Part shown: positions 11,980 to 23,573 of the stretch, piece by piece
How positions within the stretch are numbered: position 1 is the first letter of the stretch
How the letters are laid out: each line of letters starts with the position of its first letter
Source of the DNA: Entonaema liquescens
Lineage: Eukaryota; Ascomycota; Sordariomycetes; Xylariales; Xylariaceae
Assembly (NCBI GenBank): GCA_902805475.1
Contig: CADCSX010000006.1
Location: forward strand, 2,046,001-2,110,000
DNA length: 64,000 bases
Direction of reading: 5' to 3'
Program-made: the position numbers and the translations under genes
The notes under the pieces: generated by a model
What the model was told of the DNA's origin: nothing
The model's database searches: none
The model's input: only the letters and a program-made list of their open reading frames with translations

Positions 11980-12401
11980 ACAGCTTAGGATGTAGTAGTG
12001 CAATATGTTATATTATGATATGATTATATTATATTTACCCCCCAGGTATGCAACGCGGGGCGTGACGTACCAGTGTCAGCTTACACGTGGGATTATTATA
12101 TTTTACCAGTAGCTGATTTGCCTATCACCGTTATTGTAAATATTACACCTCGCATAATGAGGTTGCACGATAAAAACCTGCCTAGCATTTATGATTGGGA
12201 TGAAAGTACTTTACTACAACAACGTCCAGCCCAGAAAGCCTGTAGTATTTGTACAACACACAACCGCCACAGAATCTACGCCTAAGCCTCTATTCTTCAT
12301 TTAAGCTTGTTGTGTAAGCATGACTATTGAAAACATTCTTTATACTATTCCTCATTTCGAACGATTTTGTATTCTTATAGTTGCAGCAAGTGTTTAATGA
12401 T
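11980..12401. other. Intergenic
   Basis: AT-rich spacer between the GPI-type gene and the SNF2 gene. A TTCTTATAG just before 12381 resembles a 3' splice site, so a 5' non-coding exon of the SNF2 gene is possible. No other feature was seen. Confidence 0.4.
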
Positions 12402-15400
12402 ATGAGAAATATGCTAGAACACAGCGATGGCACTTACATAGAGCATCCAGTCTTGGGGGCCAAGCGCTCTTGGGAAGCAGTAGGTGAATGGGGAGGATCC
12501 AGCGATGACTCGGCTACGCCAGTTATATATTTCAATAAGAAACCTAGGATAATCGAAGAACTAGACACGCCAGACGACGCCCATACCTCAGAATTTAGAG
12601 ATACCATCTTTCAATCGGAACCCTCGAGCCCGCTGATACTATGGAATACACCTCCACCGCCTCTCACAAACGTGGAAGATGGTTTTAGATGGCAGACTAT
12701 AAACGATACTGACAGCGTAGACAACATCATCGGAGGGGAAGTCAATAAGGCTAATGGTTTCTGTAGTGAGAAACCAGCGCTATCTGATAACACGACTCCA
12801 AGCGATGCACTTTCTACAACATTGCCTCCCGTACCTTGTAGTTCTATTAAACATGATCCTATTACAATTATACAAAGCCTCGAAGGATCTTCGTATGATA
12901 CTTGCTTTGGTGTGGTGAGTAAGGCAGCCACGTTGAATATATCCTACTGATGGAAATTGAACAGATTATCCTCGATGGCTTCCATCTCGAGGATGAAGTC
13001 ACCCCGAAAAATAAGCCGAGAAATATTAAACTTGAAATAAGCGGTACTATAGTAACAATTCGAGATGAGGACTCATACTCGTACGGGGGACTTCTTAACC
13101 AGGCATCGGCTCGAGGCTTGATTGATTTAGCTACAAATTACAATGTAGAGCTTAAAGCATCGCTGAAGACCCCCAAAGTCATCGAGGTCCTTATTTACGG
13201 GAAATTTGAACAGGGCGACGCTATCGGGAACATGCTCCTAGAGCACGATTGCTTCCTCCAACAACCGGGCTCATATGATGTTTCGCGACCATATAATAAC
13301 CCTCAGTGCCTTTCGTATTCTGACAAAGAAGAGAAAGTCTTTCAAGAGGACCTCAAACCGCCCCCATCGCAACATACCATCTTAGACAAAAACGGGAAAA
13401 GCAAGGCCACCGAGCTACTGGACTCCGCAATTGGACCTACCAACTATAGAAGGGTACATACATCAAGAGTGATTAGTACAGAACTAAAGTCGTAAGTAAT
13501 TAGGCCTGCTTCGGACAATGGAATAAACTGAGAAACAGCTAGGTACCAAAGTAAAGCTCTCGCTATGATGGTGGAGAAGGAATCAGGGAATATCCGCAAT
13601 GCGGAATTCCCTTCTGTTTGGGTTGAAGATACCAATGCGGCGTCTCCCTCCTCTAGGTTTGGGAACCGAATCACAGCTATTTGACATGTCGCTTATTCAA
13701 CACAGATTCTTCAATACGGTGACTCAAAGACACGATTCCCGAAGGCCTAAACTCTGTCTTGGCGGCCTTCTTGCAGATGTGAGGACTTACTCTGCTACTT
13801 ATTGAGCTAGACTAACATGTGTTTAAGGAGATGGGACTCGGAAAGACTCTTACCGCCCTAGCTCTCATCGCAACATCTCTAAATGACGGAGACAAGAGCG
13901 GCGAGTACCAAGGGCCCTATAGAAGTCTAATAGTATGCCCAGTGTCAAGTAAGTACCGCCAGCTATGACCAATCGAGCTGCTTTTACTAAATTGTTATAG
14001 CTATCACTAGTTGGCAGGACCAAATAGAAAAGTATGTATCGAGTTAATGCGGCTGTCAACTCCGGTCTAACTGTATCGAAGACACTTTAAGAAGGGGTCC
14101 CTGAGCTATAGTATCTATCATGGATCGGCGAGAGACAAGGTAGCTACAGATCTCATTAGAGTCGATATAGTCTTTACGACATATGAGACTCTTAGGGCTG
14201 AAATGCCGGGTGCGAATGTTTCAGTGAGGCGGCCCGGCCGTCTTCACGGCATTGACTGGCATCGGGTTATTCTCGATGAGGGTAAGCGACGCCTGCGGTT
14301 GCTAGCTTCGGTTTGCTAAAATACTTTACAGCACATGTTGTGAGGAATCGTGCTTCGAAGATATTTCAAGCGGTGAGGATGCTCAAAGCCAAACACCGTT
14401 GGTGTTTAACGGGTACGCCTATTCAGAACCGCTTAGAGGACCTAGGCACTCTCGTCGAGTTTCTAAGAATCTATCCATTTAATGATCCCTATACGTTCAA
14501 GCACACGTTCTTAGTACCGATCGATAGTGGACAAATAGGTGGATGGGAGCCACTCAGGTCGCTAATCAAATCAATCGCGCTCCGCCGAACAAAAGCAACA
14601 GTTGACACCGATATCTGTCTACCTCCTCGGAAAGATGTTATCCACGACGTTTACCTAAACGATGAGGAGCAGACACTCTACAACCTGGTAAAAAGAAAAT
14701 TCGCGCTAGCTATTAGCTCAGGAGGAGCAATCATGAATACATTCCAGTTTATTCTACGACTTCGTCAGATTTGTAACCATGGAAGCGAACTACTTCCTGG
14801 AGATCTGCAGGTTTGGCTTCAGGATGCGACTTGTTATCAAGCACCGAAGTGCGATTCTTGCGACATAATTCTTGACCATGACGACGAATCCTCTTTTAAT
14901 GTATTTTCATGCTTTCATCAGGTGTGTCAGGTATGTCTCCAAAATGATGATAGTTCATTCACCTGCCCTCTGTGCAATAATTCCGCCCTAGGAGATGAGT
15001 GCATAAAACCTACAGGAAGCTCCAAAATCCTATCACTGAGGTATCACCCCTCATCGAAAGTGAAGGCCCTACTGCAAAATTTGCATCACGATCATACAAC
15101 GGCAGTAGTTTCTGGTCGGCTGCCAGCGAAGAGGTACGGTACTTTCAAAGAGATATCTGTCTCAACAGCACTGACTAGATATAGTATCATATTCTCGGCT
15201 TGGACAGGCATGCTAGATCTCGTTGGTAGAGCGCTATCTCTAAACTCCTTTATATACCAAAGGCTCGATGGTAGTAAGAGCCTAAATCAGAGACGCCATG
15301 CACTTGAAGAATTCCGCACCAACCAGAACTGCACTATATTGCTTGCTTCACTAGGAAGTGCTGCGGTCGGGTACGTTTTGAAAACATTGATACCTACTTT

Positions 15401-15842
15401 AGCACGCAGATACATAGGGAATGCCTCGGTTGGCTAACTCAAACCTATAGACTTGACTTGACCATGGCTAGTCGTGTACACTTAATGGAACCCGGATGGA
15501 ATCCTTTGATAGAGCAGCAAGCCATGGATCGCGTCTATCGTCTAGGGCAAGAGAACGAAGTCATAACCACACGCTATATTGTCTCTAGTTCGGATTCAAT
15601 TGAACGGGTAAGTCTATAATGGGCAAATATGGGCTTTGCTAATGGAGGCTACCTCATAGTATATTCAGCAAAGACAGTCGTGGAAAATGAACCTCATTAC
15701 ATCTTCCATAGACGATTCTAAGAATAACCAAAACGAAGCGAGAGCCATACTGCAGGTCAGTCCTTGAAAAGTCCAAGAAACACCCCAGGATCTCTACCAA
15801 GGCTAACAGATGCAGGATCTCCAAAACATCGTCTTATCCTAG
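12402..15842 (+). CDS. SNF2-family ATPase with RING finger (Rad5/Rad16/HLTF-like)
   Basis: Twelve exons: 12402-12914, 12965-13491, 13543-13656, 13706-13778, 13828-13948, 14001-14031, 14082-14281, 14332-15133, 15185-15370, 15451-15607, 15660-15755, 15810-15842; 950 residues. Motifs in order: a fungal N-terminal region; the SNF2 ATPase core with Walker A GGLLADEMGLGKT (~405-417); DEAH (~525), split by an intron between DE and AH; CLTGTPIQNRLEDL; a C3HC4 RING (CDSC...CFHQVCQVC...CPLC, ~698-740) inserted between the helicase lobes; and the second lobe with FSAWTGMLDLVG, RLDGSKSLNQRR, GLDLTMASRVHLMEPGWNP and DRVYRLGQ. Family members act in DNA-damage tolerance or chromatin remodelling, the RING acting as a ubiquitin ligase; which role applies here is unknown. 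The start is the first ATG in frame; an upstream exon is possible. The 15134-15184 intron could also read through in frame. Introns are 49-54 nt apart from one of 80 nt. Confidence 0.88.
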
Positions 15843-16018
15843 AGTGACTTAACCGTCTTCTACTTAGCATAGATACATAACCTTTATATATAGCATTTCT
15901 AGATACCTGTTTAAAGTGATAGCAAAGGGTTGTATCTATCTAAAATTACCTAGGTACTATACCTTCGTTGAAATATCCTTCGAATTATCCTTCACTTTCC
16001 GCTTCCTCTGGCGCGGTG

Positions 16019-19000
16019 TTAATATAGCAAGATCTTCACCTGCTTGCGTTCTGTGAACGATTTCTTCCCACTTGCATCCAAAGCACTCCTCAATTGTTGT
16101 AATCTTTTGCGTGCCGCCCTAAAGTGAAGACCTGCGCCGTTTACGCTTGCACCATGTTTTAGAAGTAACTTGACCATTTCGGCACCTCTCTCGCCCCCAA
16201 CTAATATAGCGCGATACAACAAGCTTTTTTGGTCCCGTACGTTACCGCTGGCAGACGTTGTTACATTTGGGTCACCTCCATTTTCTAGGCAGATTCTGAG
16301 AGCAACAGCGCTTTTTGTCTTAACAGCTACTGAGATGCCTTGAACATATGCCTCAGGCCAAATGATGTACTGCTTCATTCCATCAAAGCGCTTCATCGTT
16401 TCGTCGTGGGTATATAATTTGAGTCGATGACTGCTGAAGATATTTTCTGGGCCTCCAACTTGTTTGGGGAACTCAACCTGACATTCGTTTACCAAATAGG
16501 CTATCAGGGTTGGATTCCAAGTTCTCAGCGCATGAACGTATCCTGAAGTATAGAGACGAGTATCATTCGATCCTTTTCTAAAGCTGGGTATTCTTTTATA
16601 TAAGCTAGATGCTTTTGACATATCTGCCCCACGAGAGAGCAACAGTTCAATGTTTGGTAAGTTTTCTGCCTCTAGTGCTTCCCTCAATGCGTCTGAGAGG
16701 TCCGACGGGTCATATCCTAGGTAATCAAATAGATAAGACAAAGCATCTGGGGATGCTTTCCAGGCAGCGTGATATAGAAGCTGGCGCCATTGCGAAAAGT
16801 CAAATTCATCCTTGCGTGTTCCCTTTAGTATCTCTAGGACTACTTGTCGTTGATTAAGCGTTATAGCACTGTCAAGGACCTCGAACTTATTGTTTGAAGG
16901 TTGGATAAACATTCTATCAAAGCCTGTATGGTTTCTCTCGGGTGTTCCTAAGGCGTGCACCTCACGGGTATGCCTTTCAAGCTCTGTTTCGTTGCGGAAG
17001 CCTACCTCCGAAAATAAACAATCCTTCATAGGACATGCATATGGCCGTTTGTGTGTCTTCAAGTGCTCGTCTCTGGCTTGTTTCGAATCGAACCCACTTT
17101 GGTACGCGTGGCAAAAATATTGGTTGCAATAATATATATTCGTTCCGTAGAGGCGTCTCAGATGCTTGCAACGGCAGTCAGGTGTATGGTTCGGTCTACA
17201 ACTTGTCATGCATTCTATGGCTTGTCGAAGTTTTCGTCGAGCCAAAGAGATCTGGAGAGGGTCACCGATTGAGGAATCTATATTGTTTAGCGAATAATAT
17301 TAATATCATCGGTGTAAGTCTGATATGAACTCTTACCACCTCGATCAATTAACCCACGCTGGGCTTGTGCTTGAGTGTAGGCTACGACCGAGAGAAAAGC
17401 TTGAAGCTCGGGTATGCTAGCCAAATCCTTGAACGCGTGGATAAAATGATTTGGAATGCGGTCACTATTCGCTAGATCGGCCTCTCGGGCCTCTCGGAGT
17501 CGTCCCAGGATCGTGACAAGAGAAGTATCTAGATCTGAATCTCGACCCCGCAGGTATGCCTTAAGATGCTCTAGAAACACCGCTGATGTGTATTCAAACA
17601 AAACATAATCGCCATCCATAATCTGCCTTTGGATACCGTCCACTTCTTCTGGATGCGAATAGAATAACGTATCTAACGACCAGAATGATAGATATGTTGC
17701 GCAAATTCGAGTAGCATTAAGATGTGCCTCGGTGAGGTTCAGGTAACCACCACTCTGTTTGTGGAGGAGGTATCTAGATCGAATTAGTAAATTTCTCGAA
17801 CAAGCATCTGGATTTTGGTTCTCGTACTCTTTAGCGGAGAAATGAACAAATCGAATAGAACCGCTATGAACCTCAATAATTGGGCCACATGCTCTGAAAA
17901 TGTCGCGAAATTCCTTGCGCCCCTTGGTGAAATCAGGCCTCCCGGGCTCTACAACAAGTATTTGCAGTATCTCCTCTTCTCTCAGGGGTCTTTGAGCGCA
18001 AGCTACCCATTGTAATATGGTACGCACAACATTACGGAGCGCTGGTGGAAGTCCACTCTTAATCCTATCAAGGAGGCGACCATAACTATAAGACCGTTAG
18101 TAATCGGTAAGTTTTCATAGAAGCCGTGTTGAGTTCCTATCACTTACGCTTGGTCTAGCCCATCAGGTAGATTCTCCATCTGCATCTCGATGTCGTAGAG
18201 TGTTCCTTGATCCTTCACCATCTGTAGGACTAATTTAGCGTATATGAACATACCTGTCATTTGTTAGTATTAGATATTGGTTCATCTTCAAGAGAAACTT
18301 TCCATCTGACTTCTTCGTAATAGCTTCTAGTGCTTTTCTGATACCAATACACGTTTGCTCATCTGCTCCACATCTTTTCTTTTCATCAATCATGTCCTCA
18401 CATTCAAGTTGGACGAATGAGTGAATGTCTTGGAAGTTTTTAGAATTGACTCGAAGAGGAATGTATTTGCCCTCGAGTCGTAGTGATATTTCGCGCTCCT
18501 CCCTGCTACTGATGAGAAGCTTTGTCTCTGGGCATTTCTCGCTAATTTGCAAGATGCCGGAGAGGAGATATTTCCAGGAGTTCTCATTTAACTCATCCAA
18601 GCCATCTAGGACAAGGTAAATAGCCCCCACACTGTTGAGAAGGGTACATAGTAGGTCCAAGGCGTAATCAGAATCGCTCTTAAGCTTCCTGTAATCAGAC
18701 TCAGAAGCTTTGTAGAGGATAGGCCGGAGGGTCGCATCGTATTCGAGGAGCTGGAAGATAATTGAATGGATGACTTTGATAGTATCGCCAGCAGCCTGGT
18801 CATCATGGGATAAGAACACAAAAAGCACCTGTTGATTAGAAACCCGCATCCTTTTTATGAGGTTGCCGACAAGAAAAGTTTTACCTGATATATCAATTTA
18901 GTATGTTCTTAGGGGTGTCCAATACAGTTAATTGAGTGCCAGGCACTTCACTTACCGGAACCAGGGATACCGTGAAGCCATAAACATCGCATGGCACTAT

Positions 19001-20015
19001 CTGCTGGGTCATACCACCTTCTAGAGTCTGGCTCGTCGTCAAACCAATTACCAGATGCGACGGAGCTCCTTCGTAGGATTTCCATCAACTCGACATCATA
19101 GTTATGTGGGTTAAGTTCGTTGCGAATGATACTGAAGGTCTGGCTGTCTCTGAAAGCCTGGGCTCGTACGTGCTCCTCGAGGGCGGTCTTCCTGGCTTGA
19201 TGTGCTTGTCGAATGTCTTCGAGTGTAACATTTGCCGTCATTATAGCTTTATGATGCTCTATGCTTTCTTGAATTTTTGATATACTTGAACGGATATTAG
19301 GCCATAGAGACTCAAGGAATACATTCAATCCTGGGGAACGTGTAAGCAAATATAAAATGGCGTTTCTCTTATTCACGTACTTCGGTTGGTGATGAAGTTT
19401 AGGAGGACAGCGTAGAAGTCAAGGATATCCGCGTAAAAGAGACACAGTGCTCGGCGAATCTCATGGTTAGACTCAAATAATTGGGCATAGATCTTGAAGC
19501 TAGGGAGCGTCATGCCGAGGTCAGCTATGACTTTGACCACTTTGTCGAAGGCTAAAATCACAGCACTTGATGCCTAATGCGCTAGAATTAGAACGCCTAT
19601 TCGCAACATGTATATCAAGGATGGCGATATTTCACCTGGAGTATGAACTTGAGCGGTCCCTGTGTTATAGCAAGGTTGTTGTCAGCCTCAGGAGTCAATG
19701 TTCGAAAATGCATGGCAATGCTATTATGATACGTACCCAAATAAGACTCATGATGTCAGGTTTTGCTTGGACGAATACTTCAATGACAGCGGCGTATTCC
19801 TTGAGACCATTGATGAATGGATCAATACGTTTTAAGCCTCGAAGCGTTTTAGTCTTTGCTTGTTGTCTCTGTATTTTGATTGCCTCATCGATTACATCGT
19901 CTACAGAATTGATTTTTGAAAAGTCATATAAGGATGGGTTCTTGAGGCTTTTCTTGAAGTCCTCCTTTGCCGATTTGAAGGCGTCGTCGAGCCATGATGG
20001 AGGAGTGGTCGCCAT
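16019..20015 (-). CDS. NLR-like protein: DUF7708-type N-terminus, NACHT, C2H2 fingers, ankyrin repeats
   Basis: Eight exons in transcript order: 20015-19737, 19659-19636, 19573-19381, 19330-18956, 18884-18303, 18253-18148, 18085-17337, 17277-16019; 1188 residues. An N-terminal helical domain (~1-165, with LIWGPLKFILQ; looks like DUF7708) precedes a NACHT NTPase: P-loop GIPGSGKT (~285), cut by an intron after GSG, and Walker B LVLDGLDEL (~380). A winged-helix-like region follows (LPPALRNVVRTILQWVACA, REEEILQ). Two C2H2 fingers (~815-876) and degenerate ankyrin repeats (~900-1170: NIELLLSRGAD, MVKLLLKHGASVNG) complete it. Such fungal STAND proteins are linked to non-self recognition and incompatibility; a role here is inference. 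Anomaly: intron 5 (18254-18302) needs a GA donor. If retained, a TAA truncates the protein near residue 506, before fingers and ankyrins. It converges with the SNF2 gene, 176 bp apart. Confidence 0.85.
18254..18302 (-). other. Intron with GA-AG boundaries (mutated splice donor) in the NLR-like gene
   Basis: On the minus strand the coding sequence reads TCA GAT G, then GAAAGTTTCTC at the position of a donor. The 49-nt segment ends in TACTAACAAATGACAG, a perfect branch point and acceptor. Removing it joins SDG to MFIYAKLVLQMV, the normal NACHT-family continuation, and makes the whole coding length a multiple of three. The first GT inside (GTTTCT) would leave the wrong frame. A single change of GT to GA at the donor is the simplest reading. 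Confidence 0.75.
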
Positions 20016-20744
20016 TCCTGCTAACGCTACCTAAGCACTGTCGACAATTCGACAATCGCAAATTCGACAATCGCACAGAAAACAACACAATAGCGGCTCA
20101 ATTGATTTAGGAGTGAGAGAACCGCTAGAAATGTGTATGCTTAAGTTTCTAGAAGAGTATGCCTTATGATATACGGTGGAGGCGGTGCTTGGAGCGGTAT
20201 GCATAGCTGGACCTATCGGCCTCTTGATGGCTTACGCTACGAAGGCAGGCTGTGTTATCTAGCATGACATGTTACTCCAACCGGAGATATTGCTGCAATG
20301 ATCTACTCAATGATACTGAAAGAAAGTATGAAAGTTGCAGCGTAGATTTTGCCTGACAAAGGTACCTAACCTAGGTAGTTACATATTATGTCTAAGAACT
20401 ACCTATTAGGTCTACTGATCTCTTCAAGCCGAAACGTTTTAGACTATCTATTAACTATATAACCAGTACCAAAGAAATTTAATAGGTATCTAGGTACTTA
20501 TTATATGATACGACGCATATGTAGGACAAGGATTAAAAAAAAAAGGTGTATCGTAGCAAATATTTATCTTCATTCCATTCTCCTAGAGTCTAAAATAGGG
20601 GTAATAGGTACCTAGATACTTACATAGGTACCTACGATAAGATAAGAGAAAGAATAACTATCGGCTTTTACGTTTTAACGCTTTTACGATTTATTTCATC
20701 TTGCTCTTCAACCCTCTGGCACTTATATTGCTATTACGGTATTC
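20016..20744. other. Divergent promoter region with GGTACC/ACCTAGGT motifs
   Basis: Shared upstream region of the NLR-like gene (-) and QRI7 (+). Palindromic tracts built from AGGTACCTA occur near 20360-20378, 20485-20500 and 20608-20635. No gene was seen. Confidence 0.5.
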
Positions 20745-22277
20745 ATGAGCGCGGCATGGTTAGTTGCAACGCGGCCACGCTCTGTGGTACCAATCTTAGC
20801 CTATCGTAGCCTTCGGTTGCCAACACAGAGCCTATCATGGCATATCTCCCACTATGTCTTAGGGTTGCAGCGACGTTCCCTGTCTTCCCAGCCTCGGCCC
20901 AAACCTCTTCTTACACTTGCCATTGAGTCCTCATGCGATGACACATGTGTCGCAGTGCTGGAGAAAACCCAGGGTGTGGACCGAGGAGCAGCACACCTCC
21001 TTTTCAATGAGAAATTCACATCGGACAACCGGCAATTCCGGGGCGTGCGCCCGATGACTGCTGTTGTATCGCATACCCAGCACCTTGCGAGGCTGGTGCG
21101 GGAAGCCATGCGCGCGCTTCCTGATGCAGGATTAGCAGAGGGAGGAGACGAGGCTTTGGGCAAGAACGTGGTCTGGGTCGATGGTCGGCTGTGTAGAAAA
21201 CCTGATTTCGTGACGGTTACACGCGGGCCGGGCATGACATCGAATCTGGCGACGGGCCTGAACACAGCCAAGGGGCTTGCTGTTGCGTGGGATGTACCAC
21301 TCCTAGCTGTCCACCACATGCAGGCCCACGCTCTGACGCCGCGGCTGGTTAGCGCTCTCGAAGCCGGAAAGCGGAAGAGTGCGCAACACGAGGAACAGCA
21401 AGTGAGAGAGAAAGAAGGGGATGAACCAACACTCACCCCTAATTTCCCCTTCCTGTCCCTCCTCGTCTCAGGTGGCCACACCCTCCTCGTCCTCTCCCGC
21501 TCGCTCACCAGCCACGCCATCCTAGCCGAGGCGCAAAACATCGCCATCGGGGACATGCTCGACAAGTGCGGGCGGACCGTCCTACCTGCCTCGGAGCTCG
21601 CCGCCTGCGACAACATCATGTACGGGGCGCACCTCGAGCGCTTCGCGTTCCCCAACGGCCCCGCCGACTACGTCGACACCTACGTCCCGCCCGCCAAGCG
21701 CAGCGACGAGATGAAGATCTTCGAGTCCGGCTTCGGCTGGTGGCTCACCCCGCCCCTGTCCGAGTCCGACCACATGTCCTTCGAGTTCGCCGGCTTCAAC
21801 GGCCAGGTCATCAAGAACATGCTCGAATACCCCGATATGGACCTCGAGCAGCGCCGCCTTATCGCTCATCATACTATGCGCCTCGCTTTCGAGCATCTGG
21901 CGAGTCGCTTGATGTTCGCGCTTTCTAAGAGCGGGGCAGAGGGGGACGGGGAGGGGGAGGATAGCGTGCTACTGCGGGACGTACGCACGCTTGTCGTTGC
22001 TGGTGGCGTTGCTAGCAATCGCTATCTCATGCATATCCTCCGCAAGATACTAGATGTCCGCGGTTATGGTCATATCGAACTTGTATGTCCGCCGGTGCCA
22101 TTATGCACCGATAATGCCGCTATGATAGCGTGGGCCGGAATGGAGATGTACGAAGCCGGTTGGCGGAGCGAGCTAGATATCATTGCTATCAAGAAGTGGC
22201 CTCTTGATCCAAAGGTCGAGGAGGGTGGCATACTAGAAGCTCCGGGTTGGAAGAACATCGAAGAGACAAAATCATGA
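20745..22277 (+). CDS. QRI7: Mitochondrial tRNA N6-threonylcarbamoyladenosine transferase (Qri7/TsaD)
   Basis: Single exon, 510 residues. It transfers the threonylcarbamoyl group to A37 of ANN-decoding tRNAs in mitochondria (t6A). The first ~50 residues are Arg/Ser/Leu-rich with no acidic residues, a good mitochondrial presequence, and the TsaD/Kae1 fold starts at LTLAIESSCDDTCVAV. Family motifs: VTRGPGMTSNL, metal-binding HHMQAH (~190), LLVSGGHTLLV (~243), IGDMLDKCGRTV, FNGQVIKNML and near the end VAGGVASNRYL and CTDNAAMIAWAG with the second metal site. An insert around residues 205-225 is Glu/Lys/Gln-rich (HEEQQVREKEGDEP), typical of fungal copies. The 3' half is markedly GC-richer than its surroundings. 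Cytosolic Kae1 is excluded by the presequence and the IESSCDDT start. Confidence 0.95.
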   Translation: MSAAWLVATRPRSVVPILAYRSLRLPTQSLSWHISHYVLGLQRRSLSSQPRPKPLLTLAIESSCDDTCVAVLEKTQGVDRGAAHLLFNEKFTSDNRQFRGVRPMTAVVSHTQHLARLVREAMRALPDAGLAEGGDEALGKNVVWVDGRLCRKPDFVTVTRGPGMTSNLATGLNTAKGLAVAWDVPLLAVHHMQAHALTPRLVSALEAGKRKSAQHEEQQVREKEGDEPTLTPNFPFLSLLVSGGHTLLVLSRSLTSHAILAEAQNIAIGDMLDKCGRTVLPASELAACDNIMYGAHLERFAFPNGPADYVDTYVPPAKRSDEMKIFESGFGWWLTPPLSESDHMSFEFAGFNGQVIKNMLEYPDMDLEQRRLIAHHTMRLAFEHLASRLMFALSKSGAEGDGEGEDSVLLRDVRTLVVAGGVASNRYLMHILRKILDVRGYGHIELVCPPVPLCTDNAAMIAWAGMEMYEAGWRSELDIIAIKKWPLDPKVEEGGILEAPGWKNIEETKS

Positions 22278-22603
22278 TACCCCTTTTTAGGAAGAAGCTT
22301 ACGTATAAGTGGGAGGAAGTAGACAATCTTGTACGACTACGTTTGTTTTGTATTGCATAGCATGCATGTCATAGCATACACTGGAGTTAGGCTATCTAGG
22401 GAAAGCGATGCGAATCTGATTGTAGAAAAGGGGTAGAAGGTCTTGACTCCTTAGTTGTACATTCGTATGGCAGTTCCCCGGTAATGACCTGAGGAACTTG
22501 CTAAGACAGTCCCCCGCCCCTTTCCTCCCTACACATGCCTGATACTCCCTGGTATCATCCAGTGTGCGTTTCGTAAAAATTCATCTCCATCTAAACCCAT
22601 GAT
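22278..22603. other. Convergent 3' regions of QRI7 and the proteasome gene
   Basis: 326 bp between two converging stop codons; both 3' UTRs must lie or overlap here. No other feature was seen. Confidence 0.6.
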
Positions 22604-23573
22604 TTAGTCCAAGGCGCTGGTAACGTTGGTGAACTCGCCCTTCTCCAATTTCGTCTTCCAGAATATCGGGTTCGTGTCGTTGAAACCGTGCTTGACCCAA
22701 CCCTCTTCCTTAACATGGTACAGGTTGATAAAACCACCCGAGTACGCATCTCTGTGTGTAGCAGCCAGGATACTCCGACGACCCAGCTCCAGAGCATCTT
22801 CCTCGCTCAAGTCGTAGCGGTATTCCGCATCAAGCACACCATAGGCAAACGTCTGACCAGAACCAACACAGAACAGGTTTCCGGCAAGGCGGGTTCCGTC
22901 CGAGTCGATGTAGTAGAGGGCGGGGCCCTCCTCCTTGGTGACACCGGCGCACATAGTTCCCATGGACAGCCCCATGCCCTTATATTGATATACGAGATTA
23001 GCGAGGATCTTGGAGGCGGCGGCGACGCTGATGCGGCGCTTGTGACGCAGCTCGTGCAGGCGGCACTGCATGCCGAGCCAGGCGAGCCAGTACTGGCAGT
23101 CGGCGGCACCGCCGGCCATGGTGCCCAGCAGGCAGTTGTTGATTTCAATAACCTTCTTAACGGTCTGCGAGGCGATCCAGTTGCCGGCCGTAGCCCGGGA
23201 GTCTGTCGCCACGATGATGCCGCCTTGGAATCGGAAGGCGAGGGTCGTTGTGCCGTGTGCGATCTTGATGGGGCAGTCGGGGTTCGAGCGGTCGTCGGTA
23301 GCTGCGCGGAGCCATGCTGAAGGCTGAGATTTCATAATTGATTAGCCTTGTGTATTCTTACTTTGACTTTGATTTTCGCTTTTCTCTTTTCCCCCTTCCA
23401 TTGAATTTTCGGGGTATGTATAGAGCACCACTTACTTGGGCTACGGGCGGCATAGCGAATTTGAGAGATAGACCGGGGGCGACATCGTTTTGGAGCTCTT
23501 CTTGCTCGTCGGCTGCGAACGTCTCATTTTGGAACGCAGTCGGACGACTGTACTTGGCTACGAGGGTATCCAT
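22604..23573 (-). CDS. PRE2: 20S proteasome subunit beta type-5 precursor (chymotrypsin-like)
   Basis: Two exons, 23573-23436 and 23323-22604, separated by a 112-nt GT-AG intron; 285 residues. It is the beta5 catalytic subunit of the 20S core, cleaving after hydrophobic residues. The precursor starts MDTLVAKYSRP and carries KFAMPPVAQPSAWLRAATDD. Autocleavage is expected in AHG/TTTLAFRFQGG, leaving Thr71 as the N-terminal nucleophile. Asp17-equivalent sits in ATDSRATAGNW and Lys33-equivalent in TVKKVIEIN. Other conserved pieces are LLGTMAGGAADCQYWLAWLG, GMGLSMGTMCAGVT and DAYSGGFINLYHVKEEGW. Full-length propeptide and mature parts match the family. Start choice is fixed by the conserved MDTL exon. 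Confidence 0.97.

Noticed and set aside
12073..12285. 70-codon frame upstream of the SNF2 gene as a possible 5' exon
   Set aside because: No donor connects it in frame to the accepted first exon, and it shows no similarity to the family N-terminus.
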